Source of the DNA: Mesocentrotus franciscanus
Lineage: Eukaryota > Echinodermata > Echinoidea > Camarodonta > Strongylocentrotidae
Length of the DNA: 64,000 nt
Direction: 5' to 3'
NCBI GenBank assembly: GCA_037976565.1
Contig: CP137675.1
Span: forward strand, 6,476,272-6,540,271
Every line of letters begins with the position of its first letter. Positions within the stretch are counted from its first letter, which is position 1. The translations under genes and the position numbers were made by a program. Positions 35,515-47,234 of the stretch are shown piece after piece. Under the pieces are notes generated by a model that worked only from the letters and a program-made list of their open reading frames with translations, did no database searches and had not been told where the DNA came from.

Positions 35515-35766
35515 CACGGTTGCCCATAAATTTGGAATCAAATTTTCTTACCTCTTTTTACGAAATGATTGTGAGAATATGATTTATTATTGTTAATATA
35601 GTTTATATCTTCTCAGGACTTTACTGATCGATCGCTACGACTCTTTACATTGATCAGTAAAGCGCTGAGAAGATATTAATTTCATCTATCATGATAAAAC
35701 CACATTCTCACAATCACTTCATTAAAATAAATAAGAAAAATTATTCCAACTCTATGGGCAACAGTG
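35515..35766. mobile_element. TA-flanked inverted-repeat MITE (Tc1/mariner-type by target site)
   Basis: This 252-bp foldback element starts CACGGTTGCCCATA and ends TATGGGCAACAGTG, with TA on both sides. The inverted relation continues inward: GATTGTGAGAAT pairs with ATTCTCACAATC, and ATATCTTCTCAG with CTGAGAAGATAT, and the centre holds TTTACTGATCGATCG...TTGATCAGTAAA. There is no coding capacity. The TA duplication is compatible with Tc1/mariner-type mobilisation. A truncated relative lies at 47235-47410. Confidence 0.8.
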
Positions 35767-35863
35767 TATACATAGACCTTTACATACCTACATACATACA
35801 AAAATGTACATACATACATACATACATACATAGGTAGATTGATTGATTTATAGATGGATAGTT

Positions 35864-35955
35864 GGATTAAAAAATAGATAGATAGATTTATTAATTTATT
35901 TATTGATAGATAGATAGATAGATAGATAGATTGATAGATAGATAGATAGATAGAT
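35864..35955. repeat. GATA microsatellite
   Basis: (GATA)n with GATT and TTTATT interruptions. Confidence 0.95.
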
Positions 35956-37811
35956 GGATATTAAAAGGCAATGTAATTACCCCGGATTTTAATAGATAGG
36001 CTATCAATTTCGGTATTTGCCACATCCATGGACTTCTGTAGAGTTAAATCTTTCCAAGAGGACATTGATTTCATGTCGGGGGTCAAACTCTCGACTTTCG
36101 AATCTCCGTCAAATGTGACTATATGACACCTGTACAATGGGTTTTTATGAAGGATAATATAAATATCAAATTAATGAGGATTCGAGGGAGCTTCTTACCC
36201 TAAGAGAATATCATTTACGTCAACCATCATTTTATAATTTTTTATTATTTGCTATCTATGCCAATTTTAAAAGAGTTCAATAAAGAGAAAGAGTTTTCAC
36301 CCTGTTAAATTCATTCGTGGGGCTGGAATAAAATGACGTACGGACATCAGTCCAGCTTGTTATCAATCTTATTTTATTTCTCCTTGAGCCCCTAGAATGG
36401 CTTCTTTTGACAAACAATATTTGAATTGATTTCTTTTTATATTATCTTCCACTTTAATGGCTTAAATTATGAACACACATGTTTTAATAAAACGATTCTG
36501 GATTTCTTTTCTTTTTTTCCACCTCCAAAATCGATTAACTGAGTCGTATTCACCGCACCTGTGATCCAACGCCGTCAATCTCCGAATGGAAGACGATTAT
36601 GCGCTCTAAGAATCACCTGGAATATTACCCCTTCATCCAAGAACATTCTCGTTAAGATGATGTTTTAAATCATTGCTTAGCCTACTTACACGCATCAATC
36701 ATATACAACTCTTAATCGTTTCAAGCACTTTTAGACGATCATGCGCAAACAAAAAAGTAGTGCAACGAAGTGGATTTTAATGTTTCGTGAAAATTGCACC
36801 TGTTCAAAAACATCCGTATAAGATATATCAATACTTGCTCCACAATCAGACGATGCTATTTCGGCTTGTAAAGGCACAAGCTCCTCCTGCAAAGAGTTAT
36901 TATCATCATTGATTTGATGATAATGACAGTGATAACAATGTTAATGATAATAGTAATAAGCAATATAAGAAGGTTCATGTTTTACTGATAATTATGAAAT
37001 AACAATAATAACTTTTCTATAATAGATAACAATGATCTAAATGACCAAATACTTATCATGATATTTTGGAGGCTAATATTTTCCCCATCTCTAACCTTCG
37101 CCATGCAGGCAGAAGACGTTATCAAATTATAACCATTCATTTCGTGTACGTCATGGGTGAAAATACAAATTATGGTACAGATCTTCTTTGACAATGTCGC
37201 CCCTAGACAGGGCTTTATCTTGTTCAATTTCTCACTATTAGTCAGTTGAGAAGGGTCAGTAAGGGTAAAAAATTACACCATGTACGAGTGAGCGTCGAAT
37301 CAGATTGCCGTCATCACGCCTACCCGGTAATCTCATTTAGTAAATAATGTAGTTAAATCATCTTTATTTTATGTTTGACCCTTTTGAGGCGTACGATGTA
37401 TTTTTAATTTCATCGTCTTCTCTTTTTTTTCACATTTGGGTAGTCTTTGTTGTAAATTACCCTTTTTTTTGGGGGGGGGGGTTGTCGGTTTTGTAAGCGA
37501 CCGTTTGGTTTAAAATTTGGATATTTACACACTGCATTCATGTAAAGATGTACATTTTTATGCTTGGGGTTCAAACTGGGGCTTTCGAAAGTTTGGAAGA
37601 AATCCTTCAGGGATTCGAAATTGCAGTGTATATTATTTTACGTATGATACTGTCGTACAATTTATGATGAAAATGTGGGCATGTATATAAGAGTGCGTGG
37701 CAGTGGGGTTAACCTTCCGAGGAGTGAGGGGGGGGGGGGCTGATCGCAATTAGGAGCCGATATTTCTTGTGCTTTCGGTTTTACGTTTTCTTTTAACCAC
37801 TGTCAGATCTA
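35956..37811. other. AT-rich DNA, nothing recognised
   Basis: It contains T and G homopolymers at about 37465-37482 and a G run at about 37728-37739. No gene is supported. Confidence 0.45.
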
Positions 37812-37815
37812 TTAA

Positions 37816-38548
37816 AAGCCAAGTCCACTCCACATATAACTTACTTTCAATAAAAGCAGAAAAATCAGACAAACCAATCAAAAAAGTTTGAGCAAAATCG
37901 GATAACTAATAAGAAAGTTATGAATTTTTGAAAGAGTATGTAAAACTATGGAACAATGAGAATCACAACACAAATTGCCAAGATGGTTATCAGTTTGTGA
38001 CGTCATGTCCTCACAACTTATCAATTGCTTGATATAGTTTAATCCCATTAATTTCCCTTTTTATCCCCCAAAACTTGATTTCCCCATGCCTTTGCCAAGG
38101 TTATATGATTTGTATTATATTGCGTGCATGACATTTCCCAAAAGCTTTTATGAATTTTGAAGAATTGATACTTTTTCTGAATATTGTATTTCATAATTAT
38201 TGATTTTTATATAAATAGTTTATCAAAATTCAATTTTTCATGATTTAACTGGACAAAAATTACTCTTTATAACAATCTAACTTGGATGCTGGTGTGAAGA
38301 AATAAGATTCTTAGGGTGAAAATAGGAAATTTATATTATTAATATAAAGAAAATAATTAGTGGATAGTGAGGACCATACGTCACAGACTCATGAGTGAGT
38401 TGCCAATTTGTGTAGTGATTTTCAAAGTTTTTCATGTCATTAAAAATTTCTTATTAGTTATCCGATTTTGCTCAAACTTTTTTTGATTGGTTTGTCTGAT
38501 TTTTTTGGTTCTATTGAAAGTAAGTTATTTTTGGAGTGGACTTGGGCT
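37816..38548. mobile_element. 733-bp TTAA-flanked inverted-repeat element
   Basis: TTAA flanks both sides (37812-37815 and 38549-38552). The left end reads AAGCCAAGTCCACTCC and the right end GGAGTGGACTTGGGCT, and the inverted match extends through about 105 bp at high identity. It continues more weakly to about 190 bp, for example GACGTCATGTCCTCAC against GTGAGGACCATACGTC. The centre is AT-rich and has no transposase. TTAA duplication is used by Kolobok and piggyBac transposases; Kolobok elements are common in sea urchins by memory, so I favour a Kolobok-driven MITE. Confidence 0.85.
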
Positions 38549-38552
38549 TTAA

Positions 38553-39224
38553 CTCTCACGATATAGTAAAAGTATGCTTTGCCTATTCTAAAAGAAATGT
38601 TATAATAAAAAGTTTGGTAAAATATTTTGCCTTTATATGTATCAAATATATGCTATCACTCTCATATATAAATTATCCAAAAGTATCATTGTATTAGGCT
38701 TTATGTACATGTAATGTAATTTTGCAATGACTTGTATTTTGTACAATAATGTATTCGATTTTGTGTGTTGAGAGAAAAAGAATAAAATAATATTACCCCA
38801 AAAAGAGAGAGATTTCTCTCGCGAGCACATGTACAATTCTAATGAGACGGATGTGAGTTTTGAAGGCCAAACAAAAGTGGACTCATATTTGGGATGTATA
38901 AACCTAGTTTAGTATTTTAAAGATAATTTTTCAGTTATACAATATTATCAACATTTTAAAACAACTGATTGATTTAGCTTGTTTTCCCTTGAAAAGTGGG
39001 GTATAACATTTTGTACAAGCCACCCCTTCAAAAGTGTTGGGGTGTATATCCTATTCCCCCCTGGGTTTACGCCCTTGGTGCGTGGGTACCCATGTATGGC
39101 AGGCATGCCCAATGATGTATCTACTTTTGTTTGCACGCGTCTCCATTAGCATGAACACCTTCTCCTTCCTCATCAACCTTCAATGTCACCCTAGACACCA
39201 ATTCTCGTTCTTGTTTCTCTTCCT
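38553..39224. other. AT-rich DNA with a hAT-like fragment
   Basis: The minus strand at about 39052-39085 reads CCAAGGGCGTAAACCCAGGG, resembling a degraded hAT-type end. No gene is supported. Confidence 0.35.
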
Positions 39225-39467
39225 CATTCCCCTTCTCTCACTATCTCTCCCTTTATCTCTCTTTCTCTCTCTGTATAGTATATAATTATCTCTCTCTCAC
39301 ACACACACATTCTCTCTCTCCCTTTTTCTCTCTCTCTCCCCCTCACACACACTCTCTCTTTCTCTCTCTCTTTTTTTTCTCTCTCTCTCTCCCTCAATCT
39401 CTCTCTCCCTTTATCGCACTCTCCCTCTCTCTCACTTTATCACTTTCTCTCTCTCTCTCTCTCTCTA

Positions 39468-39500
<33 letters not shown>
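39225..39500. repeat. CT/CA low-complexity tract
   Basis: Long (CT)n with short CACACA islands and T runs. Confidence 0.93.
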
Positions 39501-39503
<3 letters not shown>

Positions 39504-40555
39504 TTTATTTACCCTTCTATCTCCTGTCTTGTCTTCTCTTGAATGATATTCATTTAATTGTATTTTGCATATTGCCGATGCCTTAATGCGTAGCGAAAAG
39601 AAATGGATTATCGTAGTTGGCTGATAATGAGATAAAATTGTAGATGGATTTATAAGAATTCTCTACAATGAACGATTTCAGTTTCACAATCTCTCTATTC
39701 CAAATAAGGCTCAAACTCTTTTCATTCCGCTTGGTGCTCTTCCTAGCTTCGGGTCAAATATGACAAATCATCCAGGCCATCGCGATGTCCTTGATAATGG
39801 CAGTATGGTCTCTCTTAATGCACACAGAATTATTGAGTTTGTTATTCATTATTTCACACAATTGAGTTAGAAGGAAATGAGATGGCCATATACCATATCT
39901 ATGACGTCATGGTCAGGCCGTCCTTTCTCACACCTCCTATCAATTTATTTATGTGAACACGAGTATGGATCGCGGGCGTTAAATTTCTCTCGTGCCTTTT
40001 CACCAATCTCTCTGACCAACTATTTTTATCGCCTTGATTTCTGTCGACTCCATATTCATCCTGTTTTGCCTGCTCCGTCTCCTTCTCTTTCCCACTCCGT
40101 CTCCTTCTCTCTCCCTTCCACTCTATCTCTATTTCCCTTCCTCCTCTAGATCCTTTTATTCCCCTTTACAGACTCCATCTTCCCATCTGTTCTTGCATCA
40201 TGCCTCCGCTCCCTTGTGATTTGGAGAAAATCAATGCACATGTGTTTCGTTTGTGTAGGGAATTGCACTTTTCTTCAGCAGTTTCATATCAGTTCATATT
40301 ACTGCTCTAATTTACCTTCAACACGTTATTTTGTTTTCCTGTATGATAAGTGGTGAATAGATGCATATATATTTAAAAACAAATGAAATCTCTAAATGTG
40401 TATAGAAGAGGGAATCCACTCTGTTGGGAGTGATATTGGGGATCACCTCGTTTTGGAGAGCAAAGTCACTCTAAAAATAGTGGAATCCACGATAATAAAA
40501 AAAGTAATTACAGCACCCATATGAAATGGACCTTCCATTTATCTTCTTTTTGTCT
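39501..40555. other. Unique DNA, nothing recognised
   Basis: A CT-rich stretch at about 40070-40160 gives Ser/Pro/Leu frames. No gene is supported. Confidence 0.45.
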
Positions 40556-40705
40556 ACTTTTTCTTCTTCTTCTTCTTCTTCTTCTTCTTCTTCTTCTTCT
40601 TCTTCTTCTTCTTCTTTTTCTACTTTTTCTTCTTCTTCTTCTTCTTCTTCTTCTTCTTCTTCTTCTTTTTCTTCTTCTTCTTCTTCTTTTTCTTCTTCTT
40701 CTCCC
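40556..40705. repeat. TTC microsatellite
   Basis: About 150 bases of (TTC)n with TTTTTC and TACTTT interruptions. Confidence 0.97.
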
Positions 40706-40836
40706 TCTTCTTTGCTTCCTAGTTCTCACCACACTCCATACACCGTTCGGTGTTTTTTGTCAAACAATGATGTCGACATTTCCAATTTGTAACACTTTAT
40801 CGCCCCAGACAAATTGTCTACCCCTAAAGGCTGTCT

Positions 40837-40837
<1 letters not shown>

Positions 40838-40876
<39 letters not shown>

Positions 40877-40936
40877 TTCCCTCCATCTCCTCTCTCAACT
40901 ATGAGCTGTCCAAGCCCGAAAGTACACTTTTCCCTG

Positions 40937-40975
<39 letters not shown>

Positions 40976-41138
40976 TTTCCCTCCATCTCCTCTCTCAACT
41001 ATGAGCTGTCCAAGCCCGAAAGTACACTTTTCCCTGCTCTCTCTCTCTCTCTCTCTCTCTCTTTGTGTGTGTGTGTTTCCCTCCATCTCCTCTCTCAACT
41101 ATGAGCTGTCCAAGCCCGAAAGTACACTTTTCCCTGTA
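40838..41138. repeat. Three tandem copies of a 100-bp unit
   Basis: Each unit is a (CT)n/(GT)n run followed by CCCTCCATCTCCTCTCTCAA, CTATGAGCTGTCCAAGCCCG and AAAGTACACTTTTCCCTG. The marker GTGTTTCC falls at 40873, 40973 and 41073, an exact 100-bp period. The unique parts of the three copies are essentially identical, so the array is young or homogenised. Confidence 0.96.
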
Positions 41139-41904
41139 GATATACATTCACCCCTAAACCATCAATTTGAGAAAAAACAGAAAATGCCTCAGTCCGTCAA
41201 GAAAATGATAAATGACAACACTTAATACATTATTGTCCTTTGGGGGAACATTTATACTTATCACTTCTCCCTTCCGATCCATTATGGTCTTTTTATTTTA
41301 GTTTTGATGTAGGTTGATCGGATCGGTCGGCATATTACGGAATGATGTTCCCGTATAGTATACGCCATCTCGCCATTTTCTCATTATATTGAACGTCTCT
41401 TTATTGTGACAACAAGACAGATGAGTTAGTGGATTGGAGGGGCGACACGAACACCTCTCGAAGATGTCTTATCAGAAAATCCATAATTCGTTTTCTCCTC
41501 CTTCTTACAGTGCAAATATATTCCTTTAGTAAATTGTAGGCTTTTAAAATTGAAAATTTGATAAATAATTTAATTAAATTAGATTCAGTGAATAATTTGT
41601 TAAACTTTTGTTGCATTCATTATATCAAGTGCCTCTAATCATGACTATAGATAGGCTTATCTGTTATCATAAATAATATCTTTCTCAATGTTATAATTGA
41701 AATGAGGAAACAGTTAGTATAATACGAGTAACTTGTCTTTGGAATATGTGTCAGTTTGTTTTCTGGAAATAAGGTTGAAACTTTAACGCTTAATTTGTAA
41801 ATTTATAAATTGCAAATTTTACCTTCTGGTGATCTGCTTGCTTTATTTTTGGCAAAATTGCAACCGGGGGGGGGGGGCTTTACTTACGTTTGATTGAATA
41901 GTGT
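41139..41904. other. AT-rich DNA, nothing recognised
   Basis: It contains a G homopolymer at about 41867-41877. No gene is supported. Confidence 0.45.
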
Positions 41905-41931
41905 TCAATTCAATTCAATTCAATTCAATTC
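41905..41931 (-). repeat. Pentamer 3' tail of the LINE
   Basis: The plus strand shows five TCAAT/ATTCA pentamers, TTGAA-type on the element's strand, directly after AATAAATG. This is the short tandem 3' terminus typical of CR1/L2-like elements. Confidence 0.8.
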
Positions 41932-42251
41932 ATTTATTGGTTCAACCATCAAAATATATATACAATCAGAATAAGTTACATCGAAATTTTAGCAGAACAC
42001 AATGATGGTTTGGTGACCCCGGAGAAAGCAGAGCTTATAAAAAGGGGCCACCAAATTAAAATACATAAATAGATCAGCAATGTTTATACAAAGAAAATCT
42101 GAACATTAATATAAACAATATAAACAAGGGCAAAAAAGAGAAGTACACTTCTTGCAGCAGCAGCAAAATCTATATCTACATGTATATGTATATATGAGGG
42201 CAAAGAGAAAAGAAGAGCGAACAAGAATATTAAGAACATATTATAAAGAAG

Positions 42252-43941
42252 TTAAGATTTTAAGATTTCCCTGCTTAGCTTTTTGAATTTGGAAAGAGTT
42301 GAACTGTTTTTAATATCGTTGGGGAGTTTATTCCATAACTTAGGAAAGTGAGTTTTAAATGAATTTGAGGCAACGGAAGAGCGAACCCGAGGTAAGTGTA
42401 TTAAATTACTTTGGCGAGTATGGAAAGAATGAATTGAGGAATTCAAAACAAAGATATCGCTAAAGAGAGAAGGCAAGATTTTGGCATGAAATTTATACAT
42501 AAACACAAGGGAATTCAAGGTTATCAGGTCCTTTAATGGTAATATATTAGACTGTGAGAACAAAGGATATGTATGACTATTGAAGGGAGCGTTAAAGATA
42601 ATTCGTATTGCTTTTTTTTGTAAAATGCATAATTTGTCTAAATGAGTTTTAAAGGTGTGACCCCAGACAGTATTACAGTAATTTAAATGAGGGAGTATAA
42701 TGCTATTGTAGAGAGTGGTCAAAATGGACTGGGGCACAAAAAGTCTTAATTTAGAGAGAACACCAATGGATCGTGATATTTTAGAACAAATTGAAGTAAG
42801 ATGGGGCTTCCAAGAAAGATATTCGTTCAAAATAACACCTAAAAACTGCATATTAACAACCTTTGCAATGACATTTCCGCCAATAATGAGATTCGACAGA
42901 TTAGACGGAACCCTCCTTCCTCTTGAACGAAAAATAATATACCTAGTCTTGTCAAAATTTAAAAACAATTTATTGCAAGCATACCATTTATTTAATTTGT
43001 CTAGTTCATTGTTTGCTGACGATATAAGATTGTCAATTTGTTTATGTGATAATGAAACGGTGGTATCATCAGCAAACAAAGAGAAGTTCAGAATTGAAGA
43101 ACATTTAACTATATCATTTATGTAGACGAGAAAAAGGAGGGGCCCTAACACAGATCCCTGAGGAATTCCGCAGGATACATCCCTTTGTTGAGATTTGACA
43201 CCATCGATCACCACATATTGGTTTCTATGTAACAAATAACTGACGAACCACTGAAGTGGAACCCTCTAATTCCATAAAATTCTAATTTTTTTAACAAGAT
43301 GTGGTGATCAATGGTGTCAAATGCTTTTGACAGGTCCATAAATACACTAAGGCAATAATTGCCAGCATCTATTTCATTTGATATAGTATTAACCAAGTTC
43401 AGTACGCCAAGATCGGTAGAAAAATTCTTTCGAAATCCAAATTGTTGGGGTATTAAAATATTGTTAAGTACAAAAATTTATACAGCCTGTCGTAAATTAT
43501 CCTTTCTAACATTTTTGAAAAAAGGTAATAGTGCAATTGGTCTGTAGTTAATAATGTCATATTTGTCACCTTTTTATAAATGGGGATTACCTTAGCGGTC
43601 TTGAGTTTATCAGGGACAATACCTTGTGAGATTGATTCATTGAAGATGTAACAAAGTGGATCAACAATTGTATGAATGCATTCCTTAATGACACGTGCAG
43701 CAACAGAGTCCGAACCTGGTGCAGCAGATGTTTTCATGGATGAGAGAACATTGATTATTTCAGTATTGGAAGTCGGATTAAAGAACAGTGAAGTTGGAAC
43801 ACGGTTTGATAAATAATCCAGAAAATGCGAGGAAGAAGTTGGTATCTTTTCTTGTGTTAGCTTACCAATATTAACAAAATATCTATTAAATGCTTCAACA
43901 ATAGATGCTTTACTCGAGATCTTGTCCTGATTGTAATACAT
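42252..43941 (-). pseudogene. LINE reverse transcriptase, several frameshifts
   Basis: Pieces in different frames carry the fingers and palm of a non-LTR reverse transcriptase. They include SAAPGSDSVAARVIKEC, KVIPIYKK, FMDLSKAFDTIDHH, GIPQGSVLGPLLF, the FADD catalytic box and the C-terminal LPHLNYCNTVWG. Frame changes occur after KVIPIYKK (about 43575), back again near the SKMLER segment (about 43525), near 43470, and near 43257 just after LEFYGIRG. Each looks like a one-base change, mostly in short homopolymers. The last piece (42252-43235) is open for 327 codons to its natural-looking end. The copy is inactive as it stands. Confidence 0.92.
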
Positions 43942-44013
43942 GTGAGACGGTAATGTCTTTTTCTTTTACCTAATAAGTTGTTTATTTGAGACCAGGTTTT
44001 TTCATATCACCTC

Positions 44014-45462
44014 TCAATTTTTTAAATAGGTTATCGTAATAAATCTTTTTGCTTCGGCGAATGATACATGTGAATATGTTTTTATATTCAACGTATTTTT
44101 TCGTGTAGGAGTGTCACCCTTCTTCATAAAACGACAATATAACTTTTGCTTTCTCTTAACAGATTTTAAAATACCATGGGTGATCCAAGGTTTATCGTGT
44201 TTTTTCAGTTTAACCTTTGCAAGAGGAAAACATTCAAAATATAAGGAACTAAGCTTATGAATAAATAGGTCATATGACACAGTAACATCTGTTTTACCAT
44301 AAATTACAGACCAGTCAATCAACCGTAGTTTATTCTTAAATAACAAAATCTTTTCTTTGGTGATTACTCGTGATTTACCACCGAATGAATGAATAGGAAC
44401 AGATATACTGGCACTCATACAGAATATTGGAAAATGATCCGAAAGATCAGAGTAAATAATACCACAGTTTTGATGCATATGAATACAGTTGGTAAATATG
44501 TTATCAATCACGGTAGCACAATGTCTTGTTACACGAGTTGGTTTACTTATAGTTGGGAATAGCCCATATGTAAACATTATATCTAGAAATTCATTAGTTT
44601 TGTGATCAATATCTTGATTGAGTAAGTTAATATTGAAATCACCTAATATGTACGCATCTTTGTTTAAGGGGTTCATGTCGACCAACAGACTCGTGAGCGT
44701 TTCGTTGAATTCGTTAACATCAGTATTAGGTACTCTGTAAACACAGCCAACTATTATAGGTTTCTTTTTCCCTTGATGTATTTCAATAAAAACAGTATCA
44801 CAATGATTACGACTTACTGATAAATTAGAACACAGGTTGTAATCAATATCATCTCTTATATATAAAGCTACTCCTCCCCCATGTTTGATGAGTCTATCAA
44901 TATGAACAAGTGAATATCCGTCAATATTAAACATATTAACTGAAATGTTGTTTCGAAACCATGTTTCAGAAATTCCAATAACTGTGAATTTGTAATCTAA
45001 TGAACTAAGAAGAAGTTGCAGATGGTCATAATTACGGACAAGACTCCTTGAATTAACATGTAATATAGAAAAGTTATCTGGAGTAGACTTATATTTTTGT
45101 ACAAAATCATCAGAAAACATATATTTGCAGGTATCATTGGTTACATTGTTATTAAGTTGCAATGTTTTTATAGAATTCAGCTCATTATTAAGTTCATTTA
45201 GTCTAAGAGGATTTGCGGACAGAGAGTGGTATTTTTCCTCGTCGATACATTTATCTAAGTGAAAGAAAGTAAAAATAGATAAAAAAAACACATCGTTGTC
45301 TAGGTGATGATTGAAAGGAAATATTTCTGAGTTGCAAGGAATACAAAATGCATCGTCTTCGAGTGATTGTAATTTGGAACAGTTCTGACAGAGAAATTTA
45401 TTACCCCTCATGAAAAGAGAAAAAACAAAAGTGCTGCAAAAAGTGTACAAAAAAAGAAACAA
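44014..45462 (-). pseudogene. LINE endonuclease region, open frame of 482 codons
   Basis: This frame encodes the apurinic/apyrimidinic-type endonuclease that nicks target DNA for target-primed reverse transcription. Near the start is a Cys cluster, CQNC then CIPC (about residues 25-43), which may form a small zinc-binding element. The endonuclease motifs follow in order: LHVNSRS, then IGISETWF with the catalytic Glu, GGGVALYIRDD, ILGDFNINLL, and SDHFPIF with the catalytic Asp-His. All these key residues are present. After YLKN the frame closes by frameshift, and the linker towards the reverse transcriptase continues in another frame. In a working element it would be one polyprotein with the RT, so I call it a broken gene despite the long open frame. 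Confidence 0.88.
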
Positions 45463-45700
45463 GAAAATACGAAGGCCAGCAATAAGTTGCCCAAACCAAT
45501 ACTAATAAATTCGAAGTCTACGAGAGCGATAAATTTACACCCCTCTTAAAAACACACACACACACACAAAAAAAATACACAAAAAAAAAAATGCTGCAAA
45601 AAGTGTACAAAAAAGAAACAACTAGGTAATACGAAGACTAATAAAAAGATGTCCAAACAAACACGTAAGTATTCGAGGTCTAAGAGAGCGATAAAATAAA
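45428..45700. repeat. Duplicated 110-bp block at the 5' side of the LINE
   Basis: A block at about 45428-45540 recurs at about 45588-45700. Both begin near GCTGCAAAAAGTGTAC (45433 and 45593, offset 160 bp) and end near GAGAGCGATAAA. A CA-rich low-complexity stretch separates them. The two copies are clearly diverged. The first overlaps the start of the endonuclease frame. Confidence 0.85.
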
Positions 45701-45702
45701 AT

Positions 45703-46541
45703 AAAATAAAAGTGTGGCAATATGACATCGATTTTATCAGCTGGATATAAACCAGTTAAATCTTTTCACAGAGGTAATTTATACCATTGCTTTTGTGACA
45801 TGAAAGATTAGATATTACCTTTCATTTCTATTTTCAAAAAAGACTTGGGAGTTTATCATTTCGGTGCAATTCGAAGAGAAACGTACAACATGTCGTATCA
45901 TAATTAGTTGTCGACTTGTCGTATTTGGAAATAAGGAAGAGATTGTGACATAAAAAATTCCCCAAAGTAAATGTATTGCGTATGATTGATGACAAAACCT
46001 ACATGGTGTCGAATGCAAATTAACTACCTCTTTTATAAATACGTCACAGCATGACACTTTGTCATTATAATCTAGATATGAATACCTAGTTTTTTGATGG
46101 GGAGGTTGTGTCACCGCTACTATATAGACGTCCATCCTTTTTTTTTAAATCTCAATTTAATTTTTTTGGAGACAAAATACATGTACATTTTGCGGCATTG
46201 ATTGGTTGCTTTGTCTTTTATAAAGATTGGTTACTTTGTCTTTTTCTTTAATGTAATATACTTGCAATTTATTATTTGTTGTACCTTGCTATTCTGTGCT
46301 ATTTAGTTATACAAAGTCACATGGATTGGAAAAGAAGACCTTTGGATTATAGTTATCTATAGTTAATCTTGTTCTTTTCCCTTCATCCATGTGACTCACT
46401 TCAAATCTTTCTCTTGTTTTGTATTCACTGTCTCTTTACTTTGTCTTTGCCGAATAAAAAATGATTAACCAACGACGCATAGTCCTCTTCGTTGATTACA
46501 TCTTTTGTGTAATCTGCAATAAGCTATATCCCTTTTTCATC
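45703..46541. other. AT-rich DNA, nothing recognised
   Basis: No gene is supported. TTGGTTGCTTTGTCTTT-like phrases repeat at about 46201-46245. Confidence 0.45.
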
Positions 46542-46720
46542 AAACGGTAAATGATTGATGACTGTGCAACAAAACTCTCCCTTTATATCACTTTATTATA
46601 AAGATACATGAAATAAAAACTAACTAAATCACAAAAGAATCGTATTTATTTCATGTATCTATATAATAAAGTGATATAAAGGGAGAGGTTTGTTGCATGG
46701 TCATCAATCATTTACCATTT
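46542..46720. mobile_element. 179-bp near-perfect palindrome (foldback MITE)
   Basis: The left arm, 76 bp at 46542-46617 (starting AAACGGTAAATGATTG), is inverted at 46645-46720 with only five mismatches. A 27-base loop separates the arms. It has no coding capacity. No clear target-site duplication could be assigned, so its transposon family is open. A long foldback of this quality would make a stable hairpin RNA if transcribed. Confidence 0.85.
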
Positions 46721-47234
46721 AATGATTGCAAGTTCGACATTGATCATATTCATGATATTCATTCAATGGTTAAAAGGTCGCTGTTGCTTAATCCCTTGTT
46801 CTTCTTCTGTTATTCAGTGTCACTATCAAATTCGTCTATTTGGAGCAAGAAGGACGCTAATTCTCTGTACAATTATTTGAGTTAATGCCCTTCTGGCTGC
46901 CAACAGACGAATGATTATGCAACAGTATGTTCTCCTGATGGAAATTATATGGCTATGATGTCAGTGCAGTAGGTTCTTCATCCTTCAATAAAATGACGGT
47001 CCAGACATATTTTCTTGATGCTGTTGCTTGTTTTCACCTAATAAACTACGAAGAGAGCAAAATGATACGTGGATGAGCAAGTAAGGGTACAAATGTGATT
47101 CGAACAATTAAATGCCTATTTGATGGCAAAATTAAAAAATTAAAAAAACAAGAAGATAGACCTGGAACCCAGTTTCAATAATACTCCCGGCGGAGACATA
47201 TATTTTCGCCCTCTGCCAAAAAATTAAAAAAATA
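46721..47234. other. AT-rich DNA, nothing recognised
   Basis: No gene or element is supported. Confidence 0.45.

Larger units (their letters stand above)
41905..45700 (-). mobile_element. CR1/L2/Jockey-group LINE, nearly full length but decayed
   Basis: A non-LTR retrotransposon on the minus strand. From its 5' side it has a duplicated block (45428-45700), an apurinic-endonuclease-like frame, a reverse-transcriptase region, a short AT-rich 3' UTR (41932-42251) and a 3' tail of TTGAA pentamers (41905-41931). The reverse transcriptase keeps its main motifs but is broken by several single-base frameshifts, so the copy cannot mobilise itself. The group is judged from the endonuclease-RT order, the DLSKAFDTIDH and FADD motifs, and the short microsatellite tail instead of poly(A). 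Confidence 0.93.

Noticed and set aside
40508..40904. Lys/Arg-rich or Leu/Ser-rich proteins
   Set aside because: Translations of the TTC microsatellite.
42715..43125. 136-codon plus-strand frame
   Set aside because: Antisense shadow of the LINE reverse transcriptase.
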